A stretch of DNA of 64,000 nt from Massilia aurea (GCF_014200505.1 NZ_JACHBX010000006.1:62001-126000); one strand, 5' to 3'; shown: positions 50,599 to 59,163, counted from the first letter of the stretch. Numbers and translations are program-made. The notes: generated from the letters alone by a model not told the origin.

Positions 50599-50631
50599 AT
50601 AGTGACGCGCCGCGCGTAAAAACGGTGTCAG
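50599..50631 (-). promoter_or_regulatory. tandem response-regulator box and -10, GNAT promoter (site 1)
   Basis: On the minus strand, CTGAC (50631-50627) and TTTACG (50620-50615) have their AC pairs 11 bp apart. The -10-like CACTAT (50604-50599) starts after a 10-nt gap. Spacing and half-sites match the sites at 51366-51398, 52110-52142 and 53801-53834. Confidence 0.55.
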
Positions 50632-50636
50632 CACCT

Positions 50637-51332
50637 TCAGCGCCACAGCGCATGACCCGCGCCCATCCGCGCTTCCATCGAATGCGCCATGGTCGGCAGC
50701 GTGGCATAGACCTCGTCGTACAGTGCCTGCATTTCGGCGGCGGCGTCCGGGTCACAGGCCGCCGCATCCGATACGCAGCGCCCCAGGCCGTAGTTGACGT
50801 CAGCCGGCGCGTGCAGGATGGTCGAGGCCAGCGTGGCGTTCTGCACCCGACTCACGTGCGCGAGCACGGCGGCGCGCTCGTTGGCGTCCGGCCCGTCCGG
50901 GCCACTGACGGCGACGAACAGCACCCGCAGGCCAGGATTCAATACGCGCGCACCGTTCAACCGGGCCAGCAGGCGGTATTGCAGGTCGAGGTCGAGCGCG
51001 CCGCCGCGCACCGGCACCACCACCAGGCGGCTCGCCGCCAGAACGCAGCGGCAACCGTCGGTATCGCGCGCACCGGCGTCGATCAGGATGTCGTTGAACA
51101 GCGGGCGCAGCGCGGCCAGGCGCGTTTCGACAGCGCGACTGCCCACGTGACGCGTGTCGATCCAGGGCCGCACGCCGCCGCTGCTGCGGTCATTGCACCA
51201 GTCGCTGTCCGCACCTGCGGCGGTGGTCATCAGGCATACGCGTCTGCCGCTGCGTGCGCGCAGAACCGCCAGATTGCGCGCCACGACGGTGCGTTCCGGG
51301 GTGCCGTGCTGGTTGACGATGGCGATGATCAT
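50637..51332 (-). CDS. ParA/MinD-like protein with degenerate Walker A
   Basis: The ATG at 51332 has GGAAGG 6 nt upstream and gives 231 residues. The fold follows ParA/MinD: IIAIVNQHGTPERTVVARNL at the P-loop, LFNDILIDAGARDTDGC as the Walker B-like strand and LVVVPVRGGALDLDLQYRL further on. The deviant Walker A of this family (KGGxGKT) reads HGTPERT here, so both lysines needed for ATP use are gone (His and Arg in their places). It is either a pseudo-ATPase scaffold or a divergent member. No ParB or plasmid-like partner is present. It has its own promoter box (51366-51398). Confidence 0.65.
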   Translation of the reverse strand: MIIAIVNQHGTPERTVVARNLAVLRARSGRRVCLMTTAAGADSDWCNDRSSGGVRPWIDTRHVGSRAVETRLAALRPLFNDILIDAGARDTDGCRCVLAASRLVVVPVRGGALDLDLQYRLLARLNGARVLNPGLRVLFVAVSGPDGPDANERAAVLAHVSRVQNATLASTILHAPADVNYGLGRCVSDAAACDPDAAAEMQALYDEVYATLPTMAHSMEARMGAGHALWR

Positions 51333-51365
51333 TGAAACCCTTCCGAAGTTGATGCGATGTTCGCC

Positions 51366-51398
51366 AGCGTAGCGGGGCGCCCGTAAAAACAGGACAAA
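51366..51398 (-). promoter_or_regulatory. tandem response-regulator box and -10, ParA-like gene promoter (site 2)
   Basis: On the minus strand, TTTGTC (51398-51393) and TTTACG (51387-51382) are 11 bp apart. The -10-like TACGCT (51371-51366) starts after 10 nt. Geometry is the same as in the three other sites. Confidence 0.55.
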
Positions 51399-51498
51399 AG
51401 GGGCGGGCGCCTCCGTCAATGCCGTGTAAACGCGCCCTGTCGCGGCCTGCGGGGCAGGGCTAAGCTGCGCGCTTTTCCACTGCGAAGCGAGCCACGTC

Positions 51499-52050
51499 AT
51501 GACCCCGATCAACCCTGTCAGACTGGTGACCCCACGCCTCTACCTGCGCGTGCCGACGGACGCCGACACACATGGCTTGCTGGCGCTGTATGGCGACCGC
51601 GAGGTGATGCGCCACTGGAGTCACCCGGTGTGGACGTGTCCTGGGCAGGCGCGCGCAGCGATCGCCGAAGCGCAGACTGACCTTGCACGGGGAAGCGGGC
51701 TGCACCTGATCATCCTCAGCCGCAGCGACGACGGCCTTGCGGGCAGTTGCGCGCTGTTCGATATCCATCCGCAGCATCGTCGCGCCACGCTCGGCTATCT
51801 GTTGGCGCGGCCGTACTGGGGGCAGGGCCTGGCCGGCGAAGCCGTGCGCGCGCTGCTCGCGCACGGCTTCGATGCGCTCGAGCTGGTCCGCATCGAAGCT
51901 GAAGTCATCCCCGGCAACGACGCATCGACGGCGCTCCTGGCTCGTCTCGGATTTCGCTGCGAAGGGTCGCTGCGCGCGCGCTGGCGTGTCGATGAAAAAG
52001 CGATCGACGTTCAGTTGTGGGCCTTGCTGCGCCCCGACCGGTCTGCATGA
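51499..52050 (+). CDS. GNAT N-acetyltransferase, RimJ/RimL type
   Basis: The protein has 183 residues from ATG 51499. It shows the RimJ/RimL pattern: LVTPRLYLRVPTDADTHGLL, GYLLARPYWGQGLAGEAVRA (motif A with the GQGLAGEA acetyl-CoA loop) and AEVIPGNDASTALLARLGFR then CEGSLRARW. Such enzymes acetylate protein N-termini, ribosomal proteins or small amines. It is divergent from the ParA-like gene. Unlike its neighbours, no copy of the shared promoter box is visible upstream. It is 160 bp before the RimK-like gene. Confidence 0.87.
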   Translation: MTPINPVRLVTPRLYLRVPTDADTHGLLALYGDREVMRHWSHPVWTCPGQARAAIAEAQTDLARGSGLHLIILSRSDDGLAGSCALFDIHPQHRRATLGYLLARPYWGQGLAGEAVRALLAHGFDALELVRIEAEVIPGNDASTALLARLGFRCEGSLRARWRVDEKAIDVQLWALLRPDRSA

Positions 52051-52109
52051 AACCTGCGCGAGGTGATGAGCGCCTCATTTACGCGGGCTTGTCGCGCTGC
52101 GCCGTTTTC

Positions 52110-52142
52110 TTTACGCGGTTTTTACGGACCAGTCGCTAGAGT
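52110..52142 (+). promoter_or_regulatory. tandem response-regulator box and -10, rimK-like promoter (site 3)
   Basis: Two TTTACG half-sites at 52110-52115 and 52121-52126 are exactly 11 bp apart. The -10-like TAGAGT (52137-52142) starts after 10 nt. A further TTTACG lies upstream at 52078-52083. This is the cleanest copy of the four. Confidence 0.62.
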
Positions 52143-52210
52143 CTGGACAGCGCCGGCCATCGTGCCGGGCGCGCGTTTCGATCCACCCCCGATCAACTCC
52201 GATACCTCCA

Positions 52211-53785
52211 ATGACCACGCTTCGCATGATTTCTCCCGCCGTCACGGCGACCCAGGCAGCGCCTCCCGAACCCGAGCCTCACGCCCCCGCCTTCCTGATC
52301 ATCGTCGACCGTGCCGGCGACTGGCGCGCCGCGCGCACTGGTTGCACCGTCATCGAAGCCGATGACTTCCTGGCCAACCCTGTGCTGGACGCAGACATCC
52401 TGGTCATCAACCTGTGCCGCAGCTACAAATACCTGTCGGTCGGCTACTACTGCTCGCTGATGGCGCAGGCGCGCGGCCAGCAGGTGCTGCCGTCGGTGAA
52501 GACGATCAACGACCTGTCGCGTAAGGCGATCTATTCACTCGACACGGGCGAACTCGATCGCGCCCTGAATGATGTGCTGGGCGCCGACGGCAGCGCCCCG
52601 ATGCCGGTCGAGTTTTCGATGGACATCCGGTTCGGCCGCACCGACTACACGCCGTTGGCGGCGGTGGCGCGCAGCATTTTCGAGACCTTTCCGGCGCCGC
52701 TGATGCGGGTCGAATTTGCGCGCGGCGATGAGCGCGGCGAAGCGTTGCATATCGCGGCGATCCGCACCCAGGGGCTCAAGGCGCTCGGCGAGCATGGCCG
52801 CGCGGCCTGCGAGGCGGCCCTCGGGGCATTCGCCGGCTTGCCGCAGCCGGTGCCTGGCGCGCGGCGCTACCGCTACCGCATCGCGGTGCTGCACGATCCC
52901 GATGAAGAGCTGGCGCCGAGTAATACCGGGGCGCTGGCGCGACTCGGCGCAGTCGGGCGCGAACTGGGCCTGACGGTTGAACTGATCGGGCGCCAGGACT
53001 TTGCGCGCCTGGCCGAGTTCGATGCGCTGTTCATCCGCGAAACCACGGCCGTCAACCATCACACCTACCTGTTCGCCAAGAAGGCCGAGAGCGAAGGGCT
53101 GGCGGTGATCGACGACGCCGGCTCGATCCTGCGCTGCACCAACAAGGTGTACCTGGCCGACCTGCTGCGCCTGCACGGGGTGCCGACACCGCGCACCTTC
53201 ACGCTGCAGCACGCCGACGCCCAAGCGCTGGCCGCGATCGAGGCGCAGATCGATTATCCGATGGTGGTGAAAATCCCGGATGGTGCCTTTTCGCGCGGCG
53301 TGATGAAGGTAAAGGATGCGGCTGAATTCACCCGCGTGGCCGAAGAACTGCTGCAGCAATCGGCGCTGATCCTGGTGCAGGAATACATGTTCACCGAATT
53401 CGACTGGCGCATTGGCGTGCTCAATCGCCAGGTGATCTTCGCCAGCAAATACTGGATGTCCAAGGGCCACTGGCAGGTCGCCAAGCGCGACGCCAATGGC
53501 AAGGCCGAATTCGGCATGGCAAGCGCCGTGCCGCTGGACGAGGCGCCGGCCGACTTGCTGGCCCACGCGCTGCACGCGGCGAACCTGATCGGCGACGGCC
53601 TGTATGGCGTGGACATGAAGATGACGTCGCGCGGCCCGGTGGTGATCGAAGTGAACGACAACCCGAATATCGATGCCGGCGCCGAAGACAGCGTGCTAGG
53701 GGACGAGTTGTACCGGATCGTGCTGCGCGAATTCGTGCGCCGGCTGGACCTGCTGCACCGCCAGGTGCCGGCCGCGCCGTGCTGA
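52211..53785 (+). CDS. RimK-family ATP-grasp ligase with RLAN N-terminal domain
   Basis: The protein has 524 residues. The N-terminal ~190 residues are the RimK-like ATP-grasp N-terminal (RLAN) domain (LVINLCRSYKYLSVGYYCSL then MAQARGQQVLPSV). The ATP-grasp part (about 310-515) has RCTNKVYLADLLRLHGVPTP, YPMVVKIPDGAFSRGVMKV, VQEYMFTEFDWRIGVLNRQV and the metal-binding VVIEVNDNPNIDAG. Enzymes of this group use ATP to add amino acids such as glutamate to peptides, proteins or small acids through an acyl-phosphate. In other genomes RLAN-RimK genes often pair with GNATs and amidoligases for peptide-like products; here two GNATs are close by. The product is unknown. It is controlled by site 3. Confidence 0.87.
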   Translation: MTTLRMISPAVTATQAAPPEPEPHAPAFLIIVDRAGDWRAARTGCTVIEADDFLANPVLDADILVINLCRSYKYLSVGYYCSLMAQARGQQVLPSVKTINDLSRKAIYSLDTGELDRALNDVLGADGSAPMPVEFSMDIRFGRTDYTPLAAVARSIFETFPAPLMRVEFARGDERGEALHIAAIRTQGLKALGEHGRAACEAALGAFAGLPQPVPGARRYRYRIAVLHDPDEELAPSNTGALARLGAVGRELGLTVELIGRQDFARLAEFDALFIRETTAVNHHTYLFAKKAESEGLAVIDDAGSILRCTNKVYLADLLRLHGVPTPRTFTLQHADAQALAAIEAQIDYPMVVKIPDGAFSRGVMKVKDAAEFTRVAEELLQQSALILVQEYMFTEFDWRIGVLNRQVIFASKYWMSKGHWQVAKRDANGKAEFGMASAVPLDEAPADLLAHALHAANLIGDGLYGVDMKMTSRGPVVIEVNDNPNIDAGAEDSVLGDELYRIVLREFVRRLDLLHRQVPAAPC

Positions 53786-53800
53786 CAGTTTTGCCGCATT

Positions 53801-53834
53801 TTTGACAAAATTTTTACGCGGCGCTGCGTAGAAT
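53801..53834 (+). promoter_or_regulatory. tandem response-regulator box and -10, corA-like promoter (site 4)
   Basis: TTTGAC (53801-53806) and TTTTACG (53812-53818) have their AC pairs 11 bp apart. The -10-like TAGAAT (53829-53834) follows after a 10-nt gap. The TTGACA inside it is 21 bp from the -10, too far for a normal -35, so an activator is likely required. Confidence 0.58.
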
Positions 53835-53935
53835 CGCGGCCACGATCAATTTTGTACGCCGAGACCGCATGACTATCCGCCGAGACATCGCCAGGGGGCG
53901 CAACCCTGGCCAGCGCGCATTGAAGGAGCCAATCC

Positions 53936-54916
53936 GTGAATGAAGTGGCCGCGCGCATCAACTGCACCGTGTACCGGAAGGGCGTCAAGCTGGAAGAAAT
54001 CCGGATCGAGGACATCAGCGTCGCGCTGGAAGACGAGGACACCTTTGTCTGGCTCGGCTTGTTTGAGCCGGACAAGGAATTGATGGACATGGTGCAGGAC
54101 GAATTCGACCTGCACGACCTGGCGGTGGAAGACGCGCGCAAGGCGCACCAGCGGCCCAAGATCGAAGAGTACGGCGAGAACCTGTTCGTCGTGCTGCATA
54201 CCGTGTCGCTGGTCGAGCAGATGCTCCACTTTGGCGAGACGCACGTGTTTGTCGGGCCGCGCTTCGTGATGACGATCCGGCATGGAACGTCCAACGGGTA
54301 TCGCGCGGTCCGCGAACGCGCCGAGAGCGTGCCGGCCAAACTCGCGACGGGCCCCGGGTACGTGCTCTACACGATCATCGATTTTATCGTCGACCATTAC
54401 CAGCCATGCATGGACATGCTGCAGGACCGGTTCCGCCAGGTGGAGAAGGCATTGTTTCTGCCGAATCCATCGTCGGACAACCTGGAAGAATTCTACAACC
54501 TGAAAAACGAGCTGCTGTCGGTGCATGGGGCGGCTGCGCCGTTGATCGACATCTGCAACGAATTGCTGCGTTTTCACGGCGATATCATCCCGGCCGGAAA
54601 CCGCATCTATTACCGGGATATCCTCGACCATGTCGCGCGCGTAACGCAGACGGCAGACCGGATCGGCGAGATGATCAATGCCGCCATGCAGGTCTCGCTG
54701 GCGCAGGTGACGATCCGCCAGAATGATGTCGTCAAGCGCCTCGCCGGCTGGGGCGCGATCCTGGCGGTGCCGACGATGGTGTTCAGCCTGTATGGCATGA
54801 ACTTCCAGCACATGCCGGAGCTGGCCTGGCGCTGGAGTTATCCGGCGGTACTATTCGGGATCGTCGCCGGTTGCGCGCTACTGCACCGGCGCCTGAAGCG
54901 CGTCGGCTGGCTGTAG
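53936..54916 (+). CDS. corA: CorA-family magnesium/cobalt transporter
   Basis: The start is GTG 53936, fixed by AAGGAG 8 nt upstream. The protein has 326 residues. It has a long cytoplasmic alpha/beta funnel (VWLGLFEPDKELMDMVQDEF, DLAVEDARKAHQRPKIEEYG) and a stalk helix. Two C-terminal membrane helices follow, with the signature YGMNFQHMPELAW between them (GMN motif plus MPEL loop). This is the Mg2+ channel of the CorA group, active as a pentamer in the inner membrane. The PhoP-like box at its promoter fits Mg2+-dependent control. It converges with the sensor kinase gene, with 15 bp between stops. Confidence 0.92.
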   Translation: MNEVAARINCTVYRKGVKLEEIRIEDISVALEDEDTFVWLGLFEPDKELMDMVQDEFDLHDLAVEDARKAHQRPKIEEYGENLFVVLHTVSLVEQMLHFGETHVFVGPRFVMTIRHGTSNGYRAVRERAESVPAKLATGPGYVLYTIIDFIVDHYQPCMDMLQDRFRQVEKALFLPNPSSDNLEEFYNLKNELLSVHGAAAPLIDICNELLRFHGDIIPAGNRIYYRDILDHVARVTQTADRIGEMINAAMQVSLAQVTIRQNDVVKRLAGWGAILAVPTMVFSLYGMNFQHMPELAWRWSYPAVLFGIVAGCALLHRRLKRVGWL

Positions 54917-54931
54917 CCGGCGCCCGGAAAA

Positions 54932-56308
54932 CTACCCCACGGCGCCAGTGAACGTAATGGTCGCGCACACGCCGCGGCGGTGCTCGCCATCTTCCAGCGA
55001 GATCGTGCCGCCATTTCTCGCTGCGCCCCGTTCGGCAATCGCCAGCCCCAGTCCGGAACCCAGTTGCTCCTGCCCCGGCACCCGGTAGAACCGTTCGAAC
55101 ACCTTGTCGCGCAGGTCTGGCGCAATCCCCGGCCCGCCGTCGCAGATCGCCAGCCGGTAGCCGTGCGCAGCGCGTGTCAGGCGCACGGTGATGCGGCCAT
55201 CCGTCGGTGAATACTTGATCGCATTGCTGATCAGGTTATCGACCGCCGACGCCATGCTTTCCAGGTGCAGCGGCAGCGCGCCACCGGCGTCCGGGGCGGC
55301 GTCGAATTCGATTTCGATATTGCGTTGCACCGCCAGGTGCGCCGCCGTCGCGACGCGCTCGCGCACGAAGTCGGCCACGTCCGTCAGCGGACACGCCTGC
55401 GCCACCTGCGGTTCGGCCCGGGCACGTTCGAGCGCCAGCAACTGGTGCACCGTGTGCGTGGCGCGCGCGACGCCACTGCGCAGGCCGGCCGCCGGCTCGG
55501 CGCAGCGCTCGGCCATTTCGGCGCCGGCGCGGCTCATCAAGACGTGGGCGTTGATCTGGATGGCCGCCAGCGGCGTCTTGAGCTCGTGCGCAGCGTCGGT
55601 CAGGAACTCGTGTTCGTGCTCGATGCGTTGACTCAGGCGATGCATCAGGCCATTGATCGCCACCACCAGCGGCGAGAGTTCCTTGTACTTCGAGTCGGGC
55701 AGCGGCGTCAGGTCGGCATCCGTGCGCTGGGCGATGCTCGACGCGATCGAGCGCAGCGGCCGCAGGCCGATGCCAACGATCAGCCACGCCGGGATCAACA
55801 GCAGCGGCAGGCTGAAAAAGGTCGACGACAGTAAAAAGCTCACGCCCCAGATGGTCAGCATCCACTCGTCGTCGACTTCGTGGCGGCGCTCGACGACGAT
55901 ACGGTTGCTGGCATCATGCGCCGTCCAGCGCACCCACGCGTAGGCGCCGCGCGCGGCCACCTCGGGCAGCACGTCCGGCAGCTCCGGCATCGAGTTGTAG
56001 AGCAGGCGACCATCGAGCCAGACCCGCACGCGTACGCGCGAGTGGTAATCGAGCTCCCTGAACATGCGCTCGCGGTTCACCTCGATCGCGGCGAGCGCCG
56101 GCAGCATGCGCTCTGGCCGGGCGCCGGTGTCCACCAGGTGCGACAGGATGTTGAGCGTGTGCGCCTTGTTTTCACTGAAGGTGCGTGTGCGCTGCGTGAC
56201 CTTGGCTTCGTAGAACATCCACAGCACGCCGATGATTGCGACGCTGACGATCACGCCGGCAAAGCTGAACATCAGGCGCCGGAACAGCGAGGACTGTCTA
56301 AACGTCAC
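54932..56308 (-). CDS. sensor histidine kinase, QseC/PmrB type
   Basis: I place the start at GTG 56308 (458 residues), which overlaps the regulator's stop by 11 bp. An ATG eight codons earlier is the alternative. There are two membrane helices (about 13-33 and 153-178) around a periplasmic sensor of ~120 residues, then HAMP-like RPLRSIASSIAQRTDADL. The H-box is FLTDAAHELKTPLAAIQINA. The ATPase has NLISNAIKYSPTDG, DGGPGIAPD and GSGLGLAIAERGA, with an alanine-rich variant of the last helix. It is a full-length, probably active kinase that phosphorylates the upstream regulator. The ligand (for example Mg2+, iron, polyamines or catecholamines in relatives) is unknown. Confidence 0.9.
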   Translation of the reverse strand: MTFRQSSLFRRLMFSFAGVIVSVAIIGVLWMFYEAKVTQRTRTFSENKAHTLNILSHLVDTGARPERMLPALAAIEVNRERMFRELDYHSRVRVRVWLDGRLLYNSMPELPDVLPEVAARGAYAWVRWTAHDASNRIVVERRHEVDDEWMLTIWGVSFLLSSTFFSLPLLLIPAWLIVGIGLRPLRSIASSIAQRTDADLTPLPDSKYKELSPLVVAINGLMHRLSQRIEHEHEFLTDAAHELKTPLAAIQINAHVLMSRAGAEMAERCAEPAAGLRSGVARATHTVHQLLALERARAEPQVAQACPLTDVADFVRERVATAAHLAVQRNIEIEFDAAPDAGGALPLHLESMASAVDNLISNAIKYSPTDGRITVRLTRAAHGYRLAICDGGPGIAPDLRDKVFERFYRVPGQEQLGSGLGLAIAERGAARNGGTISLEDGEHRRGVCATITFTGAVG

Positions 56309-56960
56309 GCTGCACCATGTAGCCGACGCCACGCACGGTGCGGATCACGCCTTCGCCCACTTTCTTGCGCAGGTTGAAGATGTGCACGTCGAGCGTCTGA
56401 CTCTGGCCTTCGCCGGAGGGCAGGGCGCGCCGTTCGAGTTCGACGCGCGTGAGCACGCGGTTGGCCTGCTTCATCAAGGTGAGCAGCAGCGCGAATTCGG
56501 TTTTTGACAGCGTGACGCTCTGGCCGCCGCGCGTGACGAGCATGCGGTTTTCATCCAGCTCAATATCGCCCGCCACCCACAGGTTTTCTTCGAGCGCGCC
56601 GTGGCTGCGGCGCACGATCGCGCGCAGGCGCACCAGCAGTTCGGGAATCTCGAAGGGCTTGATCAGGTAGTCGTCCGCGCCCAGGTCGAATCCCTTGAGG
56701 CGGTCCTGCAGGCTGTCGCGCGCGCTGATGATCAAGACCGGCAAACGCACGCCCTCATCGCGCAGCGCGCGCAGCACGTCGGTGCCGTCGCCATCGGGCA
56801 GGCCCAGGTCGAGCACCACGGCGTCGAACGATTCGCTGCGCATGCGCGCGGCTGCGCCCTGGGCCAGGCGCAGCCAGACTGCCGTGTGGCCTTCGTCCTG
56901 GAACACCGACAGGAGGGCCTGGCCGATCGCCAGATCGTCTTCGATCATCAGAATTTTCAT
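56298..56960 (-). CDS. OmpR-family response regulator, QseB/PmrA type
   Basis: The protein has 220 residues from ATG 56960. The receiver has KILMIEDDLAIGQALL, the phospho-acceptor Asp51 in VVLDLGLPDGDG, and Lys101. The C-terminal winged-helix (about 130-220) has LSKTEFALLLTLMKQANRVL, TLDVHIFNLRKKVGEG and IRTVRGVGYMVQ. It binds DNA as a dimer at tandem half-sites 11 bp apart. Its gene is co-transcribed with the kinase gene. A CTTCAG-N5-CTTCAG pair lies just upstream (57006-57022). It could be the regulator of the four TTTAC-type boxes nearby, but the half-sites differ and this is not settled. Confidence 0.92.
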   Translation of the reverse strand: MKILMIEDDLAIGQALLSVFQDEGHTAVWLRLAQGAAARMRSESFDAVVLDLGLPDGDGTDVLRALRDEGVRLPVLIISARDSLQDRLKGFDLGADDYLIKPFEIPELLVRLRAIVRRSHGALEENLWVAGDIELDENRMLVTRGGQSVTLSKTEFALLLTLMKQANRVLTRVELERRALPSGEGQSQTLDVHIFNLRKKVGEGVIRTVRGVGYMVQRDV

Positions 56961-57005
56961 GCCGGAAGTGTATCAGTGCGCTGCGCTTCGGGCGCCGCAG
57001 CGAAT

Positions 57006-57022
57006 CTTCAGATTCGCTTCAG
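57006..57022. promoter_or_regulatory. CTTCAG tandem repeat between the regulator gene and the GH97 gene
   Basis: CTTCAG (57006-57011) and CTTCAG (57017-57022) are 11 bp apart, as for QseB/PmrA-type operators. The pair overlaps a palindrome AGCGAATC-TTCA-GATTCGCT (56999-57018). It lies in the 160-bp divergent gap, so the two-component regulator may control itself, the glucosidase gene or both. Confidence 0.42.
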
Positions 57023-57120
57023 CCGCACATTGACCGCGCATCCCCGATGCCGGACTATCCGGGGCGACCGCTTTCAGGTTGAAAATGCAACAGAAAACAA
57101 GACGAGACAGGAGACGAAGG

Positions 57121-59163
57121 ATGCGTACCAGTTTATTGAAGATGAGCCTCGTGGCGCTGGGCATGGTGATCAGTACCGGCGCGTTCGCCGCCGAAGACCT
57201 GATGGCCACCGTCGAGTCGCCCGGCAAGGTGCTCAAGGTGTCGTTGCAGGTGGCGCCGGACGGGCGCCTGTCGTACCAGGTCGAGCGCAATGGCCAGCCG
57301 GTGATCGCGCCGTCGCGCCTGGGCTTCGTGCTGGCCAGCGACAAGCCACTCGACGCCGGCTTCGCGATGGAACGTCACCTCGTCACGGCCCATGACAGCA
57401 CCTGGGAGCAGCCGTGGGGCGAGCGCCGTACGGTGCGCAATCACTACAGCCAGCTGCGCGTGGACGTGCACCAGAAGAAGGATGGCCGGCGCCTGGCCAT
57501 CGTGTTTCGCGTGTTCGACGATGGCGTGGGCTTCCGCTACGAATTCCCGAAGCAGGCCAATAACCGTGCCATGCACATCGCTGACGAGCTGACCGAATTC
57601 GTGGTGGCGCAGCCGGCCACCGCCTGGTGGCAGCAGGCCGGTGAAGTCTGGGCGCTCGAATACCCGATCCAGAAAACGCCGCTGCGCGAAGTGGGCATGG
57701 CCAACACGCCGATGACGGTGCGCATGGAAAACGGCACGCACATCGCCTTCCACGAAGCAGCACTGGTCGACTACGCGTCGATGTGGCTGCGCCGGGTCGA
57801 AGGCCAGCGCCTGCGCGCGCACCTGACGCCGTCCGCCAACGGCGCGCCGGTCGTGCGCACCGGCAGCTTCACGACGCCGTGGCGCACGATGCAGATCGCG
57901 GGTGATGCGGCGGGCCTGTACATGTCCGACCTCGTGCTGAACCTGAACGAACCGAACAAACTGGGCGACGTCTCGTGGGTCAAGCCATCGAAGTATGTCG
58001 GCGTCTGGTGGGACATGCACCTCGAAACCAAAACCTGGGCCGCGGGCGACCGGCTCGGCGCGACCACTGACTACACGAAGCGCTACATCGACTTCGCGGC
58101 AAAGAATGGCTTTCGCGGTGTGCTGGTCGAAGGCTGGAATCCGGGCTGGGACAGCGACTGGGCCGGCAACGGCGCGGACATGGACTTCACCCGCTCGAAC
58201 CCGCGCTTCGACCTGCCGGCACTGGCGGCGTACGGCAAAGCGCGCGGCGTGCACATCATCGGCCACCACGAGACCGGCGGCAATATCGCGCACTACGAGA
58301 AGCAGCTCGATGCAGCGCTGCGCCTGTATGCAAAGAACGGCGTGGACAGCGTCAAGACCGGCTACGTGACCGATGGCGGCGCCGCGCAGTTCATGGGCAA
58401 GAACGGCAAGGTCCATTTCGGCTATACGGATTCGCAAGAGGGCGTGCGTCACTACCAGAAGGTGGTCGAGGATGCGGCGCGCTACAAGATCGCGATCAAC
58501 ACGCACGAGCCGGTGAAGGACACGGGCCTGCGCCGTACCTATCCGAACTGGATCTCGCGTGAAGGCGCGCGCGGCGTGGAGTACAACGCCTGGGGCAATC
58601 CGGTCAACAGCGTCGAGCACGAGGCCAATCTGGTGTTCACCCGCATGCTCAGCGGCCCGCTCGATTACACGCCGGGCATCCTGAGCCTGGAGGGCAAGGA
58701 CAAGAAGCCGTTCAACTCGACCCAGGCCAAGCAGCTGGCCAACTTTGTGGTGATCTATTCGCCGGTGGTGATGGCGGCCGATCTGATCGAGCATTACGAC
58801 CGCTACCCGGGTGCGTTCAAGTTCATCCGCGACGTGCCGACCGACTGGGACGATACGCGCGTGCTGCATGGCGCTGTCGGTGAATACGCGACCATCGCGC
58901 GCAAGGACCGCAACTCGAGCGCCTGGTACGTCGGCTCGGTCACCGATGGCAATGCGCGCACGCTCGATCTGCCGTTGTCGTTCCTGGATGCCGGCAAGTC
59001 GTATGTGGCCGAGATCTACCGCGATGGCGACAAGGCTGACTATCGCAGCGAGCGCCGGTTCGACCTGGTGATCGAGAAGCGCACCGTCACCAGTGCCGAT
59101 ACCATCAGGATGGTGCTGGCGCCGGGCGGCGGGCAGGCGATCCGGCTGGTGCCGGCGGGGTAG
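57121..59163 (+). CDS. glycoside hydrolase family 97 (SusB-like alpha-glucosidase)
   Basis: The ATG at 57121 has GGAG about 7 nt upstream and opens a signal peptide (MRTSLLKMSLVALGMVISTG, cleavage near AFAAED). The protein has 680 residues. The N-terminal beta-sandwich domain covers about 25-265. The (beta/alpha)8 barrel has KYVGVWWDMH, FRGVLVEGWNPGWDSDW, AINTHEPVKDTGLRRTYPN, ISREGARGVEYNAWG and FTRMLSGPLDYTPGI. These carry the Glu residues that bind calcium and act as acid and base in SusB. It hydrolyses alpha-glucosidic bonds with inversion in the periplasm. An outer-membrane starch-type SUS system is not in the window, so it may act on free oligosaccharides. Confidence 0.92.
   Translation: MRTSLLKMSLVALGMVISTGAFAAEDLMATVESPGKVLKVSLQVAPDGRLSYQVERNGQPVIAPSRLGFVLASDKPLDAGFAMERHLVTAHDSTWEQPWGERRTVRNHYSQLRVDVHQKKDGRRLAIVFRVFDDGVGFRYEFPKQANNRAMHIADELTEFVVAQPATAWWQQAGEVWALEYPIQKTPLREVGMANTPMTVRMENGTHIAFHEAALVDYASMWLRRVEGQRLRAHLTPSANGAPVVRTGSFTTPWRTMQIAGDAAGLYMSDLVLNLNEPNKLGDVSWVKPSKYVGVWWDMHLETKTWAAGDRLGATTDYTKRYIDFAAKNGFRGVLVEGWNPGWDSDWAGNGADMDFTRSNPRFDLPALAAYGKARGVHIIGHHETGGNIAHYEKQLDAALRLYAKNGVDSVKTGYVTDGGAAQFMGKNGKVHFGYTDSQEGVRHYQKVVEDAARYKIAINTHEPVKDTGLRRTYPNWISREGARGVEYNAWGNPVNSVEHEANLVFTRMLSGPLDYTPGILSLEGKDKKPFNSTQAKQLANFVVIYSPVVMAADLIEHYDRYPGAFKFIRDVPTDWDDTRVLHGAVGEYATIARKDRNSSAWYVGSVTDGNARTLDLPLSFLDAGKSYVAEIYRDGDKADYRSERRFDLVIEKRTVTSADTIRMVLAPGGGQAIRLVPAG

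Noticed and set aside
50637..51332. Plasmid partition locus (ParA)
   Set aside because: The Walker A lysines are absent, no parB or parS-like repeats are nearby, and the surrounding genes are chromosomal in character.
53802..53834. Classic sigma-70 promoter TTGACA...TAGAAT upstream of the corA-like gene
   Set aside because: The 21-bp spacing is too long for a standard promoter. The TTGACA is better explained as half of the tandem regulator box.
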